NCBI GenBank assembly: GCA_026214975.1
Contig: JAOBSW010000620.1
Span: 16,265-80,264, forward strand
From: Gentiana macrophylla
Lineage: Eukaryota; Streptophyta; Magnoliopsida; Gentianales; Gentianaceae
DNA length: 64,000 bases
Direction: 5' to 3'
Below the pieces are notes generated by a model. It was not told the DNA's origin. It saw only the letters and a list, made by a program, of their open reading frames with translations, and ran no database searches. Of this stretch, positions 1-10,541 are shown piece by piece (the first letter of the stretch is position 1; every line of letters begins with the position of its first letter). The translations under genes and the position numbers were made by a program.

Positions 1-219
1 CGTGATAGTGTAAAATTCGATTAGTTATAATCTCTCTTAATATCGTGTCAAAATCGCGGTGATTTATATTTTTGACCGAAGGTAGTAGTATATATTTGAC
101 GGAAATCTGATATATATCGCTTTTAATTTAAAAATAGTTTTGTGATATCATATTTTTTTTTCTTATAATCATAACCAAGTTAAAATCTCTCAGAGGATGA
201 TTTATATTTTCAAAGGGAC

Positions 220-252
<33 letters not shown>

Positions 253-575
253 AATAACGCGTACATGCCAATATGGTTTTATGTTTTGGTATACAGCAGT
301 GTATGTTCTAGGACCCAAGTTACAGTAAATTGGAAAAAGCTTGAACCAATTAGTAGATGTTACAAAGCCTAAAATTACAGTGTACAAATTTGACGAAATT
401 ATTCAAACTGTTATCTTTTTTTTTTTCTTTTCTTTCCCTTTCCTTCTTCAGAACCCAAGTTATCAGTAAAAGGTTAACACGTACTACGACAAACTGGTAA
501 TAAATTAGAGGATCAGGATTGATTAAGAAACTAATCTTTCCAATTCAAAGTGAAATCCAATTTCTTCCCTTCCAG
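1..575. other. AT-rich intergenic DNA, 3' flank of the TPR gene
   Basis: No coding region can be supported here. The stretch is AT-rich and contains a run of 30 T (222-251) plus further T/C-rich tracts near 418-445. A minus-strand open frame crosses the T run and gives a polylysine stretch; it is not credible as a gene. The side next to the gene should hold its 3' UTR, but I see no clear AATAAA signal on the minus strand. Confidence 0.6.
222..251. repeat. poly(T) run, 30 bases
   Basis: An uninterrupted run of 30 T. It could be the poly(A) tail of a retroposed sequence on the minus strand, but I see no target-site duplication around it. Confidence 0.85.
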
Positions 576-1740
576 TTAAAAAGCCTCCACCGTTGAAGCT
601 GTTAATACACCGGTGACCACTTCGTCTTCTTCATCTGTTTCCCACAAGAAATGTGCATACGATCCCAACACCATACTGCAAATCCAATCAGTAGTCAATT
701 TATTAATTCTACTGTAAAACGAAAATCAAAGTACATAAACAGTGGCTTATACCAGATCCATAGGCTAAGTGACATGTGACAAAATCTATTTTTTTTTTTT
801 TTTAATTTTATTTTTTGGCAGTTTTGCGGTTTAATTCATTCAATGGATTTCATTCAATCAAAATAGAGTTGAAGACTTTGTAAATCAGATTTGGACTAGA
901 AAAAGAAAAGAGAAGTGATTATTATACCAATCATCAGGAGAAGCATGGACGGATCTGTCTAAGTAAGATTTAGCTCTGTTTTCATCTCCATAGCTTTCCC
1001 ATATGAACTTTCCATAGAGAGATAATACTTCTCCATCACCGGGATTAGCTAATATTGCTCTTCCATAACACTCTTCTGCCTTTACATAATCCTTCTCCAC
1101 CTTCACAATCAAATGAATGAATTCAAGCTATATTTGATTAATCAATTTAAGGACTGTTAATTATCAAAGCAATATGAAGGTACTGTATATCTACCTCATG
1201 CAAATACTTGGCGTAATTCCTGAGAAAGAGTGAATTCGAAGGGTCCGACTTCAAAATTTGCTCGTAATACATGCCCATGTTGATGTGATTACCGAAATCA
1301 CTGCCGCCACCGCCGCCACCGGAGTTCCAGTTGTTTTTACCCAAACCGCCGCCAGGAAACCCTAACTCCTCAACTGGAATGGCATCTCCGCCATAACCTC
1401 TTTGATTCTCCGTATAAGCAATTGATCGAGTGTGGCTCTGGCTCTCATCTTCCTCTGGAATTCCATATTGAAATAACTTCGATCCGTACCTGCTCGGCGT
1501 CTTCTTTCCACCAAAATGTTCAATCTCTGACCGAATCATGTCCGATTCCGAGGACACTCTCCGAATGCTTTTTCGGCCATTATTAACTCCCAAATGCAAC
1601 GAAGAAGAACTGCCGCTTCGCCTTTCAGAAGCTACGGTATCTTGTACCGGAATTGATACCGACAGTCTTGATGAATCAGAAGCCGCCATAGCTCCGGCGA
1701 AGAATGAACCGGAACTGCTCCTCAGAATCACAGATTTCAT
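576..1740 (-). CDS. TPR-like superfamily protein, three exons (272 aa)
   Basis: Exons inferred from splice sites on the minus strand: 1195-1740, 928-1100 and 576-675. Introns 1101-1194 and 676-927 both start GT and end AG and keep the reading frame; the product is 272 residues with stop TAA at 576-578. Residues 1-150 are Ser/Gly-rich and probably disordered, with a poly-Gly stretch near 140-147. From about residue 154 there are three TPR-like helical pairs: one around YYEQILKSDPSN at the exon 1 end, one around AEECYGRAILANPGDGEVL in exon 2, and one around AKSYLDRSVHASPDD running into exon 3. The C-terminus is acidic (ETDEEDE). This architecture fits a plant-specific TPR-like family of unknown biochemical role; TPRs normally bind proteins. 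The start is the only ATG before the Ser-rich segment and lies about 60 bases from a TATA box. It looks intact and is the only host gene recognised here. Confidence 0.88.
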
Positions 1741-1802
1741 ATTTTCTGATCAAAATGTTGACTGATTTTTGAATCTGATACTTCACGAATTTTACTAGTC
1801 TC

Positions 1803-1810
1803 ATTTTATA
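1803..1810 (-). promoter_or_regulatory. TATA box of the TPR gene
   Basis: Reads TATAAAAT on the minus strand, inside CCTATAAAATGAG, 63 bases upstream of the start codon at 1740. This predicts a short 5' UTR of about 30-40 bases. The match is close to the plant consensus, but the transcription start is inferred. Confidence 0.6.
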
Positions 1811-1889
1811 GGAAAACGAAAATGCATCCTGGTCGTTGGATATGTGGGTTGACTTTCCAACCGTTCGATCAAGGACACGTTTAATATTT

Positions 1890-1895
1890 CACGTG
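1890..1895. promoter_or_regulatory. G-box CACGTG upstream of the TPR gene
   Basis: A perfect CACGTG about 80 bases upstream of the TATA box. G-boxes are bound by plant bZIP and bHLH factors in light, ABA and stress responses. A role here is an inference from position only. Confidence 0.4.
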
Positions 1896-1899
1896 AGCG

Positions 1900-3305
1900 C
1901 AGATGGGGGAATGGACCCACGGCAGAATTGTCGGCGGCTTGAGTGAGCTTTTCGTGAAGTTAAAGCGGTTAGTCTTCTATGGTCATTTCTATTTGCAGTG
2001 TGGCTGTGTGTGGCCTGGCAAGTGGCTATGTGATTTATTCCGGATCATGATTTGAATTTAGGGCCATGCGGTTTGAATCTAAATTAAATGTGTGGTCCGA
2101 AATAATATTGCGTAAAGCCACTCTCAAACATCCTCTCATATAAGACTAACTCAAGTTAAAGAGTGACAATGCAGCAGTAGTCCTACTACACGTGTCCTCT
2201 CAAAATCGGGAAGGATAGAAAATTGGTGGACCCCATTAAATATTTCGTTTTTTATTGACATGTAACTAATCTTTTTATTGTTATTATTGATAGGCATATA
2301 ATTAAAAATAGGGGGAATGAGGAAGGACAAAATATTTCATCAATTAAGTAGAAGAATGATCTTTTAAACTTTCAGATAAAAGACAAAACTATTTATCCAC
2401 TATCGAAATTCACTTGTGTTCGAAATTATTTATTTAAATTCATTCTGCCAAATTCATTGTCGAAATTCACTAATTTTCAAAATTCATTTATCGGGATTAT
2501 TGATTTTGGGATTCATCATCAAAATTACTATCGAAATTCATTGATTTCGGGATTCATTAGGAGATTCATTTGATTTTCGGGATTATTTGTTTGTTCTTAC
2601 CATTATAAAATTACGCATTGTCTCTTCTCCTATAAAAAATATGTAGTTGTCCTGTTGCTTAATAATATTTCAGATTGTGTCCTTATCCCTAATTTTCCAT
2701 TAAAAAAACTGCATTCAAAACACATTAAAATTTTAAGACAAATAATACTTAGTAATGTATGTAACACCATTCATAAGTATAACTATGATCAATGTCAATC
2801 TGTGGATTTCATCTTTAAAAACAATGTTTAGATGATTTAATATATTTCAAGTGAAAATATAAAATAAATTATTTTTACTTTGTTCTTGAAAACTGTGAAC
2901 TTGGGAAACCAATAGGTAAGATGAGAAATCAACGGGCATCCCACACGAGGTAAAAAGAAACCAATGGGTAGAGGATGGAATTTTCTACTAATTAGTCACA
3001 TGCGTTTGAACGAGATGTAGTACTACTAAATTGTCCTTTCAAAAAAAATCTAAAAAGAAAGGTAAATAAATATTTTTGATAAATAGATAAAAATAGTAGT
3101 TTTATTCAATGATAGCAAGTAACAAAATAATTCTTGTCCAAATGTCAAAAGCCAAATGATTATTGGCCTAAGTCAATTCTCTATGGACATGAAATAATTT
3201 GAGTTAGATTTGAATATAGTACGGTTGACATTTTTTTTTTTTTATTGGTTTTGTTACAAATAAATAAAACAAAAATTATATTCATAAGTGGCATGTTAAT
3301 TAAGA
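1900..3305. other. Intergenic AT-rich DNA, no gene
   Basis: I see no coding region. 2400-2590 is a degenerate low-complexity tract built from words such as GAAATTCA and GGGATTCAT in loose tandem. A/T runs near 3040 and 3230 are unremarkable. Confidence 0.6.
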
Positions 3306-3365
3306 CCCCTCAAGTGTGGGCAATCTGTCCAGGGTTCGATCTCGTGACATCTGGCTTTGATATCA

Positions 3366-3498
3366 TGTTATAGATCAAAAGCTTACCGTTGTACTAAAAT
3401 CAATTGGTGTTAGTAAATGTGCTACTATATTTCTTTATCATTGAAGAGTGTGGCGATTTGTGTTCATTTCTCCTCAGTGTGAAGCATCTCTCCCAACA
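3366..3498 (-). repeat. TRIM LTR, minus orientation
   Basis: On the minus strand this reads TGTTGGG...ATAACA and is followed at once by TGATATCAAAGCC (3353-3365), a decayed copy of the initiator-Met primer site TGGTATCAGAGCC. It shares its 3' half (words such as AACACCAATTG and TAGTACAACGGTAAGC) with the other TRIM LTRs at 3650-3666 + 8818-8903, 43649-43789 and 43877-44015. It stands head-to-head with the plus-strand copy that starts near 3519. Confidence 0.65.
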
Positions 3499-3624
3499 CT
3501 TGCACAATATTTTTTTTAATAATGTTCCAACTAGGGTTTGATCTTTAACATGGTATCGGAGTCAGAGGTTATGAGATCGAATCCTGGTCGGAACATTATT
3601 TATAAAAAATTGTGCAAGTGTTGG
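3493..3624. repeat. 35-base inverted repeat with about 60-base loop
   Basis: Left arm 3493-3528 (CCAACACTTGCACAATAT... to AATAATGTTCC) pairs with right arm 3590-3624 (GGAACATTATT... to TTGTGCAAGTGTTGG) with few mismatches. The loop holds the primer-binding site TGGTATCGGAGTCAG (3551-3565). It probably arose where two TRIM copies met head-to-head. Confidence 0.75.
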
Positions 3625-3666
3625 ACAGATTGCCAACACTTGAGGAGGGTGTTGGGACAGATTGCC
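3519..3666 (+). mobile_element. TRIM element, plus orientation, left part
   Basis: Order: a short 5' LTR remnant ending TTTAACA (to 3550), primer site TGGTATCGGAGTCAG (3551), about 100 bases of internal non-coding DNA, a purine tract GAGGAGGG, then the 3' LTR start TGTTGGGACAG at 3650. The 3' LTR is interrupted after 17 bases by Copia-A and resumes at 8818, ending TTTAACA at 8903; without Copia-A this LTR is about 103 bases. Direct repeats, primer site, purine tract and no coding capacity define a TRIM (terminal-repeat retrotransposon in miniature). Confidence 0.7.
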
Positions 3667-3903
3667 AGTTTGAATTAAAGAAAACTGAAAGATATCACCA
3701 TTGAAGGAGCTTTAGCTCAAGGAAGAAGATAGAATCTTTTCATTCATTAAATCATACGGATTCTCAGTCTTGGCAGCATTTATGCCTTGTACAACATTCT
3801 GGATAACGTAATCTACTCCAACCAATAATACAAAGACACTTGGCATAAATCTAGGGACACACACATCACACATAATTAGTCTTTTATACCCTTAACTTTA
3901 TCT
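3667..3903 (-). repeat. Copia-A 3' LTR
   Basis: Near-identical to 8575-8812. The internal side carries the purine tract at about 3904-3912. The visible differences are around 3850-3865 (an extra G and a CACAC variant). Confidence 0.92.
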
Positions 3904-3924
3904 CCTCTCAAACTAATATGTGGA

Positions 3925-6900
3925 TCAACCACGTTTAGTTTGTTTTTGAAGATGCGAGAATGTTGATATAGGTAGAGACTTAGTGAAGATGTCAAGAACT
4001 TTGGTGAGGATGGAATGTAGCAAACCTTGAGCCTTTTTTCCAATTAGATTTCTAATGTAGTGTACATCCACCTCAATGTGTTTTGTTTCAGCATGATAGG
4101 TGGATTCTCGAGCTAAGGTAGTAGCTCTGTGTTGTCACACCACAAAGACTGGAGGCGCAGGTAGCTTGAATCTCATTTCCTTGAATCTGAATGATCCATT
4201 GAATCTCGGCTCCCAAATTAGACGAGGCCCTATATTACGATTCACAACCTGGATCTAGCCACAACTCATTGTTTCTTTGAACTCTAAGTGAGAAGAGATT
4301 TCCCCAAGTATACACAATAACCTCAGGTTGATTTTCTATCATGAGGATCTGCGACCCAATTTGCATCAGTGAAGCCATGAAGAGGCAGATTGTCACTTTA
4401 GGTATAAAGTGTAATCCTTGCTTGATTGTGCCTGTATAAACCTTAACAATCTTTTCAATGCCTTCCAGGTGTTCTCGTGCAAGGTTCTTGCATAAGCCCG
4501 ACTCAAAGTATTCACCTTTGTGTAGGCTATGTCAGTCTACAGTGATTGTCAAATCTTTGCAGTGCCCCATATAGACTTCGTAAATGTGAGATTGGACAAA
4601 GGTGGTTCACCCCGATTAGGACTCAATTGCTTTCCGGTGACCATTGGTGTGGGACAAGGCTTGAGATGTTCCATATTCAATCTTTTGAGAAGCTGTGAAG
4701 CATAATAGGATTGAGTCAAGTACAATCCTGATTGATCTCTTACAACTTGCATTCCCAGGAAGTGGGAGACAGGGCCTAGATCTTTAAGAGAGAACTTTGA
4801 ATCTAGCTGCTTGATGAACCTTTGAATCAAGGTGGGAGAATTCCCTGTGAGTAGGATATCATCCACATACACCAGGACAAACATCACTTTATCTTCCAGA
4901 TGCAACATAAACAGAGAATTGTCTGAAACAGACTGTGTAAAACCCCAGCTGATCATCTGAGACCTAAAGGCATCAAACCATGCCCTAGGTGCCTGTTTTA
5001 GGACATACAAAGCCTTGTGCAGCTTGCACACATAACCAGGTCTACTTTTGTCCACAAATCCTTCAGGCTGCTCCATATAAACTGGTTCTTGCAAAGGTCC
5101 ATTTAGGAATGCATTATTTATGTCTATCTAATTCACTGGCCAACCCATAGACACTGCCAAGGTCAAAATGATTCTAATAGTTGTTGATTTAGCCACTGGA
5201 CTGAAGGTGTCTGTGAAATCTATACCATAATTTTGGTTGTACCCTTTTGCGACCAGTCTTGCTTTATGCTTCAAAACAGTTCCATCTGGCCTCAGTTTCA
5301 ATTTGAATATCCATCTATTTCCAACAATGCTCTTACCTGGGGGCAGCCTTACTAATTCCCGGGTCTTGTTATGCATAAGAGCTTTGTATTCTGCTGACAT
5401 AGCATCTTTCCAATCCTCTGACTGCAATGATTGTGACACACTTGTTGGTTCAGTAGGAAAAGAGTGAGCATTATTAATAGCAACAGAATATGCTTTAGGT
5501 TTAAATATGCCACTTTTAGATCTGGTTTGCATATGATGGTGTTTGGTTTGAGCACTTTGTGAGGTTTGAGGGTTAACAGGACTAATAGGCTGTGTGCTAG
5601 AAACTGATGCAGCACTTTGTGATTGATCATCTGTGTGATTTCTAGAAGGTGAAGGTGAGGTGGCTTGTTGTGGTGACTGATTGTCAATTTGTGACATCTG
5701 TGGTGGAACAATAGGACTACTAGAAGAACCAGTAGATGTAAAACTATGTTCACAAGGTGAATCATCAGACATGAAAGCATTAAAATGATTAGTTACCTGA
5801 TTTGCAGGACTTACAGGAGCAGGAGTGCCTTCACCAAGAGATCTACTCAGGATGCCTTTTCCACCTCCGCTCTGAGTTGATGGGGGTGTTGGTACAAGGA
5901 AAAGGAGGAGAAGTGCTGTAAGAACTTGAGTGGAAGGTCTTGAGTGAAACCTTTAGAAAAGGGAAGTGTGTCTCATCAAAAACAACATTGTTGGAAATAT
6001 AGATCCTACTGTGTCATCAAGACATTTAAACCCCTCGTGACAAGAACTTAGACCTAAGTTAACACATCTTTTGTGTGTGGCTGGAATTTAGTAGGCGAAA
6101 GGGCCTAAGATTAGGATACACAAGACAACCAAACACCCTAAAGGTTTTATAGGTAGGTTTGGTGTGAAAGAGGCACTCTACTGGGGCTTTGTTCTTGAGA
6201 ACAGGAGTAGGAAGAGTGTTAATAAGGTGAACAGAGGCTTGAAAACTATGCCACCAGTACCTTAGGGGCATGCTAACTTGAGCTAGAAGAGTAAGACCAG
6301 TCTCCACAATGTGCCTGTGTTTTCTTTCTGCTCTACCATTTTGAGCATGGTCATGGGGACAAGGATGCCTAAAAACAATACCTTCATTGTGAGAAACTCT
6401 GAAATGATCTATACTCCCTCCCAATCAGATTGCAAACACTTAATTTTTGATAAAACCGAGTTTCAACAAGAGCCTTAAACTTTTGAAAGACATTAAAGGT
6501 CTCAGATTTGGATTTCAGGGGATATATCCAAGTGTACCTTGTGTGATCATCTATAAAATGCACATAATAGGTGTAACCTTCTAAATATTTTATAGGTGCA
6601 GGGCCCCACAAATCTGTGTGAATGAGATCAAAAGGTGTAGTGGCATGAGAATTAGATAAGGGATGAAACAAATTATGTGCTTTGCCAAACTGGCAAGACT
6701 CACAAAAGGATAAAGCACCAACAGTTTTGACATTGCAACAATTCAAAATAGTAATTAACACATGATTAGAGGGATGACCAAGTCTTCTATGCCACGTATC
6801 GGGGCTAGAATCAGACTTATTACAAGAGATTAATTTTTTGGAAACATAAAGACAAGCAGAACCACTTTTGGAGTGAGGGGAGTTCTGGTTAACAACTTCA

Positions 6901-8548
6901 AGTTGATGAATCTTGTAAAGGCCATCCTGAAGTTGACCCCTGAGAAGCATTGTCCCTGTAAGTTTGTCCTTGACAAAACAAAACACACCATTAAACTCTA
7001 TAGACACAGGATTATCAGAGATAAGTTGAGAAATACTAAGGAGATTTCTTGTGATCAGTGGGACATGAAGAATATTGTGTAAGTGCAGGATGCCATGTGG
7101 TGTGTGAAGAAAGGAATGGCCAATGTGTGCTACTGATAATTTCTCACCATTACATACAGTCAGTGTGTCATTACCATTGTAGTTGGAGTTGATACTCATG
7201 TTCCCTATATCAGCTGTGACATGATTTGTTGCTCCACTGTCCAAGTACCAAGAGTGATCAGAAACAGTGCTTGGAGTGGCAATGAATCTTTGAATTTTGT
7301 TTTCCTCCACTTGCTATTGGTGTTGGTGTTGGCCCTGAAAGTCATGCTCAAATCTATGCCAACAGTCCTACAATCGTGTGTCCATTTTTACCACACAACC
7401 GACATGTCATCCTTGGTCCGGACTTGCACCACCCCTACCACCTCTATTTCTTCCACCTCTGTAACCCCTCTCGCCTCTGTTGTTATTACTTTGTGGTGAA
7501 TAGTTGTTGGTTACGTTCGTGACTTCCCGGAACCATAGGCGACAAGGTGAGCGAGAGGATTTGATTGTCCAATAACAGATCCATTTGTTAGGTTGTGATT
7601 GGGATTGAACCTTGCTAGAGTCTTTCATGTGTCAACAAGCGAGATTGAACTTCAGGCCATGTAAGTGAACCAATCCGAGAGGTGATGTTGACAATCACGA
7701 CCTTCATAATCTTTGTCCAAACCTCCTAGTGTGGCGGTATAAGTTCGAGACTTGGATATAGGATATCCAATTTCTTTAAATCATCCTTTGTAAGACTTCA
7801 TTTGAGCCAAATAATCACTCATAGATTTACCACCTTCTCGATTTGGTAAGAGCTCTCTTAAATTCTAACATTCTTGCTTGATTGATTGTTAAAGAGTGTC
7901 TCAGAGTGGCCCAGATTTCATGAGATGTGCTACAACCCATCACTTCTACAAGAGCACTGCTCATCATAGAACTTAGGAGCCATCCCATCAACAATTGATC
8001 CAATCTGTATCCCACTCTTGATGGCAGGATTTAAAATACCGATTAGTACGAGTTTGTGCTTGGAGGTCTAGGTGTGGTGCCAAACAGAAAACCATCCAGT
8101 TTGTGTCCTTTAACTATAGGCAAAATAGTGTATTTCCATAGTAGATAATTTTCCCTTGTAAGTTTCACAGTGCATGTCTGATTTAAGTGCCCTTGAAAAG
8201 GGGATCCTTTGTGATTCAGTGCACTCGGAGATGGTGACCGGAGAAATGAAGGAATAGCAGGTATGGTGGGTGGTAAAACAGTACCTGACATCTGAGAAAT
8301 AAATGGAACTCCATACATGCTTGAGGGAGGAAACATGAATCCTTGGTATGGAATTGATCCAACTGTTGTTCGATGCTGAGTGAAGGAACCAAGATCTGTT
8401 GAAGTAACCACAGAGCTGACATTCGCCTAAATCGGAGTAGAGCTAGCATTTGCTGAAAGCGGAGTGGTGATTTCCGGCCCGGTGCTTCCATGATTACGTT
8501 CGAGTTTGATGGTGCCGCCGATCGGAGGGTTGAGGTCCCAGTACTCAT
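3925..8548 (-). pseudogene. Copia-A gag-pol, frameshifted
   Basis: Read on the minus strand it runs gag, zinc knuckle, protease, integrase, RT, RNase H. Gag lies at about 8411-7630, with a copia-type segment around VKLTRENYLLWK and a CX2CX4H knuckle near 7380-7410 that needs a frame change to finish. Protease WYLDSGATNHVT is near 7240-7275 and keeps the catalytic Asp. The pre-integrase motif DTWHRRLGHPSN is near 6780, followed by the integrase core DLIHTDLWGP. RT spans about 5400-4700 with [13 protein letters not shown] decayed RNase H ends with DIFTKSL near 3975 and a stop at 3925-3927. Stops and frameshifts separate at least six open segments, so it cannot make a full polyprotein as it stands. 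Confidence 0.88.
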
Positions 8549-8560
8549 GACGCAAGTCTA

Positions 8561-8574
8561 ATGCTCCGATACCA
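8561..8574 (-). other. Copia-A primer-binding site (initiator-Met tRNA)
   Basis: Minus strand TGGTATCGGAGCAT, complementary to the 3' end of plant initiator-Met tRNA except for one change (consensus TGGTATCAGAGC). It touches the LTR directly. Confidence 0.85.
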
Positions 8575-8812
8575 AGTTTGAATTAAAGAAAACTGAAAGA
8601 TATCACCATTGAAGGAGCTTTAGCTCAAGGAAGAAGATAGAATCTTTTCATTCATTAAATCATACGGATTCTCAGTCTTGGCAGCATTTATGCCTTGTAC
8701 AACATTCTGGATAACGTAATCTACTCCAACCAATAATACAAAGACACTTGGCATAAATCTAGGACACACACTTGTCACACATAATTAGTCTTTTATACCC
8801 TTAACTTTATCT
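8575..8812 (-). repeat. Copia-A 5' LTR
   Basis: Direct repeat of 3667-3903. Its inner end meets the initiator-Met tRNA primer site with no spacer. Confidence 0.92.
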
Positions 8813-8903
8813 TTGCCCACACTCTTAAATGATAAGAAATAAAGTAGCGTCTTTACTGGCACAAATTGGTTTTAGTACAACGGTAAGCATTTGATCTTTA
8901 ACA
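8813..8903 (+). repeat. TRIM 3' LTR, right part
   Basis: Continuation of the TRIM LTR split by Copia-A, starting with the TSD copy TTGCC and ending TTGATCTTTAACA at 8903. It contains AATTGGTTTTAGTACAACGG, shared with the TRIM LTRs at 43649 and 43877. Confidence 0.7.
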
Positions 8904-8911
8904 TGGCAAAT

Positions 8912-9687
8912 GGAAAAAAAAAAAAAAAAATTGGGGCTCAGCAGTTGCATCATGGTTTGAGCTTTAGGGAGTATTTGGAGCAATAGTTGTGTGATATACA
9001 ACGGATGAGGTTTATACCTTTTGTTTGTTATTCTTGAATATTTGGAAGGCCTGTTGTAGTGCAGTTTTTTATGATTCTCTTATTTATGTCTCTCATGTCA
9101 TCACTTCTTCGGTCACTGGAGCAGCAGAGTTTCGACATGCCAGGCTATGGCCTCTTTTCGCACGGGGTCTGGGGAGCTTGTACACCCGGTCGTTTAGAGT
9201 GTACCTCCTATGGGCAGTTGGAAATGTAATACTGATGCCTCTGTCACGGAGTTGGCCTCTGGTGTTGGCTTAATTTTTCAGGGATGCGCTTGGTTCAATT
9301 CTAGCTGCTTCTTCGATATGCTTTGACCCTGGCATAAGTCCAAAGCTACTAGAGATGCATGCGATTCTGTTGGCGATGGAAGATGCTATCCGTCTAGGTC
9401 TCTCGGTGGTTATCTTCGAGACGGACCGCTTGCCATGTGTTCAAGCACTTTCGCGGCCGTTGGATGATATGTCAGGTTGCTTGGCTTGCCGTCCTTCAGT
9501 TATGCTTCCTTTTCGTTTGTCATGCGAACTGGTAATTTTACAGTTCATTTGTTGGCTAGGCATGGTTTAGTTCACCTTGGTCGTGTTGATTAGGATATAG
9601 CCCACCCTCATAATGTAATTCTGCCGCTATTGCGGATTTAACTTAATAAAATTTCTTTTTACCTCCGAAAAAAAAAGAGAAAAGTAA
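8912..9687 (+). mobile_element. 5'-truncated L1-type LINE, 3' end
   Basis: Flanked by a 9-base direct repeat ATGGCAAAT (8903-8911 and 9688-9696), the pattern left by target-primed reverse transcription. The 3' end has AATAAAATTTC followed by a short A-rich tail (9668-9684). It begins with a run of A (8914-8930) and encodes the end of a plant LINE ORF2 with an RNase H domain. Only the last ~0.8 kb is present, as is typical of dead-on-arrival copies. Confidence 0.7.
9205..9590 (+). pseudogene. LINE ORF2 C-terminal RNase H-like domain
   Basis: Across two frames the translation has WKCNTDAS near 9218-9241, then GVGLIFRD (frame change near 9285), LLEMHAILLAMEDA (9345-9390) and VVIFETD (9408-9428). 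This is the D-E-D layout of the RVT_3-type RNase H found at the end of plant L1-type ORF2. It is followed by a segment resembling VAHSLAR (FTVHLLARHG in the right frame) near 9535-9570. One frameshift and a missing upstream RT make it a relic. Confidence 0.72.
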
Positions 9688-9766
9688 ATGGCAAATTGAA
9701 AATCAAAGGAGTAGTATCTCTATTACGGAATGATAGACATTTTAGCATAAGTTTTATTATCTACTA

Positions 9767-10006
9767 CTACCTCCGTCCCATAAAAAATGTCAATTTTTTG
9801 TGGTGCATACTGATTAAGAAAATAATTAATATATTGTATTTTAAGTAGTGATAGACATTTATGCCCCTATCATATAATAAATGCTCTTTTAGAATATGAA
9901 ATGAATATATAAACGTTAAATGTTATGATAGGAGTATGTTTAGAAAAAAATGTATTAAATGATGTATTGGTTTTTTAAATTGACATTTTTTATGGGATGG
10001 AGATAG
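9767..10006. mobile_element. Stowaway-like MITE (Tc1/mariner)
   Basis: Terminal inverted repeats CTACCTCCGTCCCATAAAAA (left) and the matching CTATCTCCATCCCATAAAAA (right, inverted) continue inward as ...AATGTCAATTT. The element is about 240 bases, AT-rich and non-coding, and flanked by the TSD TA (9765-9766 and 10007-10008). End sequence and TA target are diagnostic of Stowaway. Confidence 0.88.
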
Positions 10007-10153
10007 TACTATTGTTTTAAACCAGGGAAAACATCAATTGACCAGCTTAAATTTTGTTTCATGTAATTTTTTTTATTTATAATTTTAAACTTTTATCAAC
10101 CAAAAAAACACTGCCATAATCGGTGCAATGCACCCTTGGGAAATAATTCTATA

Positions 10154-10356
10154 TGTGATATCCCACGTTGAAGAATAGCCCTCCTATAAGTGTAAGACAT
10201 AAATATCTTGTTAACTCAGATTAGTTTTTTTAGACCAAACGATGACGACAATTTAAGCAGTTGATCGAATCATTTATGGGTAACTTAACGCTACCAGATC
10301 CGAAGTCCTTTATGCCTCGCTTAGCGTTGTCATACCCGGGTTTTCGGGGTGTTACA
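10154..10356 (+). repeat. Possible solo LTR of a TRIM-like element
   Basis: Begins TGTGATATCCCACGTTG and ends CGGGGTGTTACA, a start/end pair common to small plant LTRs, 203 bases apart with no coding. I could not find a convincing 5-base TSD, a second copy or a primer site, so the call rests on the ends alone. Confidence 0.35.
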
Positions 10357-10438
10357 CTGATCTCAATAAAAGAGAGTGAATTCAAAAGCATAATGAGGTC
10401 ACAAAATTATGATTCGTTTCTTTTATAATCCTTGAGAT

Positions 10439-10541
10439 TATCATGTTAGAGGGAGCAAAATTAATTGGTACCAGGTTGCTACAATTGCTTAGGGTGTGTT
10501 GTTATCGGTATTATCATGTTAGAGGGAGCAAAATTAATTTA
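10439..10541. repeat. Direct repeat of about 30 bases, two copies
   Basis: TTATCATGTTAGAGGGAGC plus AAAATTAATT occurs near 10439-10470 and again near 10511-10541, about 71 bases apart. It is a short local duplication without coding. Confidence 0.75.

Larger units (their letters stand above)
3667..8812 (-). mobile_element. Copia-A, Ty1/copia LTR retrotransposon with AG...CT ends
   Basis: Two direct repeats of about 237 bases (3667-3903 and 8575-8812) bound the element, with the 5-base TSD TTGCC at 3662-3666 and 8813-8817. The minus-strand primer site TGGTATCGGAGCAT (8561-8574) abuts the 5' LTR, and a purine tract TTTGAGAGG abuts the 3' LTR. LTR ends are 5'-AG...CT-3' rather than TG...CA; the flush TSDs leave no slack in placing them. 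The element landed inside the 3' LTR of a TRIM. The LTRs differ by only a few positions, so insertion is fairly recent although the coding part is frameshifted. Confidence 0.92.

Noticed and set aside
202..387. Minus-strand open frame with a polylysine stretch
   Set aside because: It is created by a run of 30 T and has no other protein-like features.
1538..1765. Plus-strand open frame of 75 codons
   Set aside because: It is the antisense shadow of exon 1 of the TPR gene and covers that gene's start region.
10130..10360. 5S-rRNA-like (Cassandra TRIM) content in the possible solo LTR
   Set aside because: Only short words such as GATCCGAAGT resemble 5S rRNA; not enough to support it.
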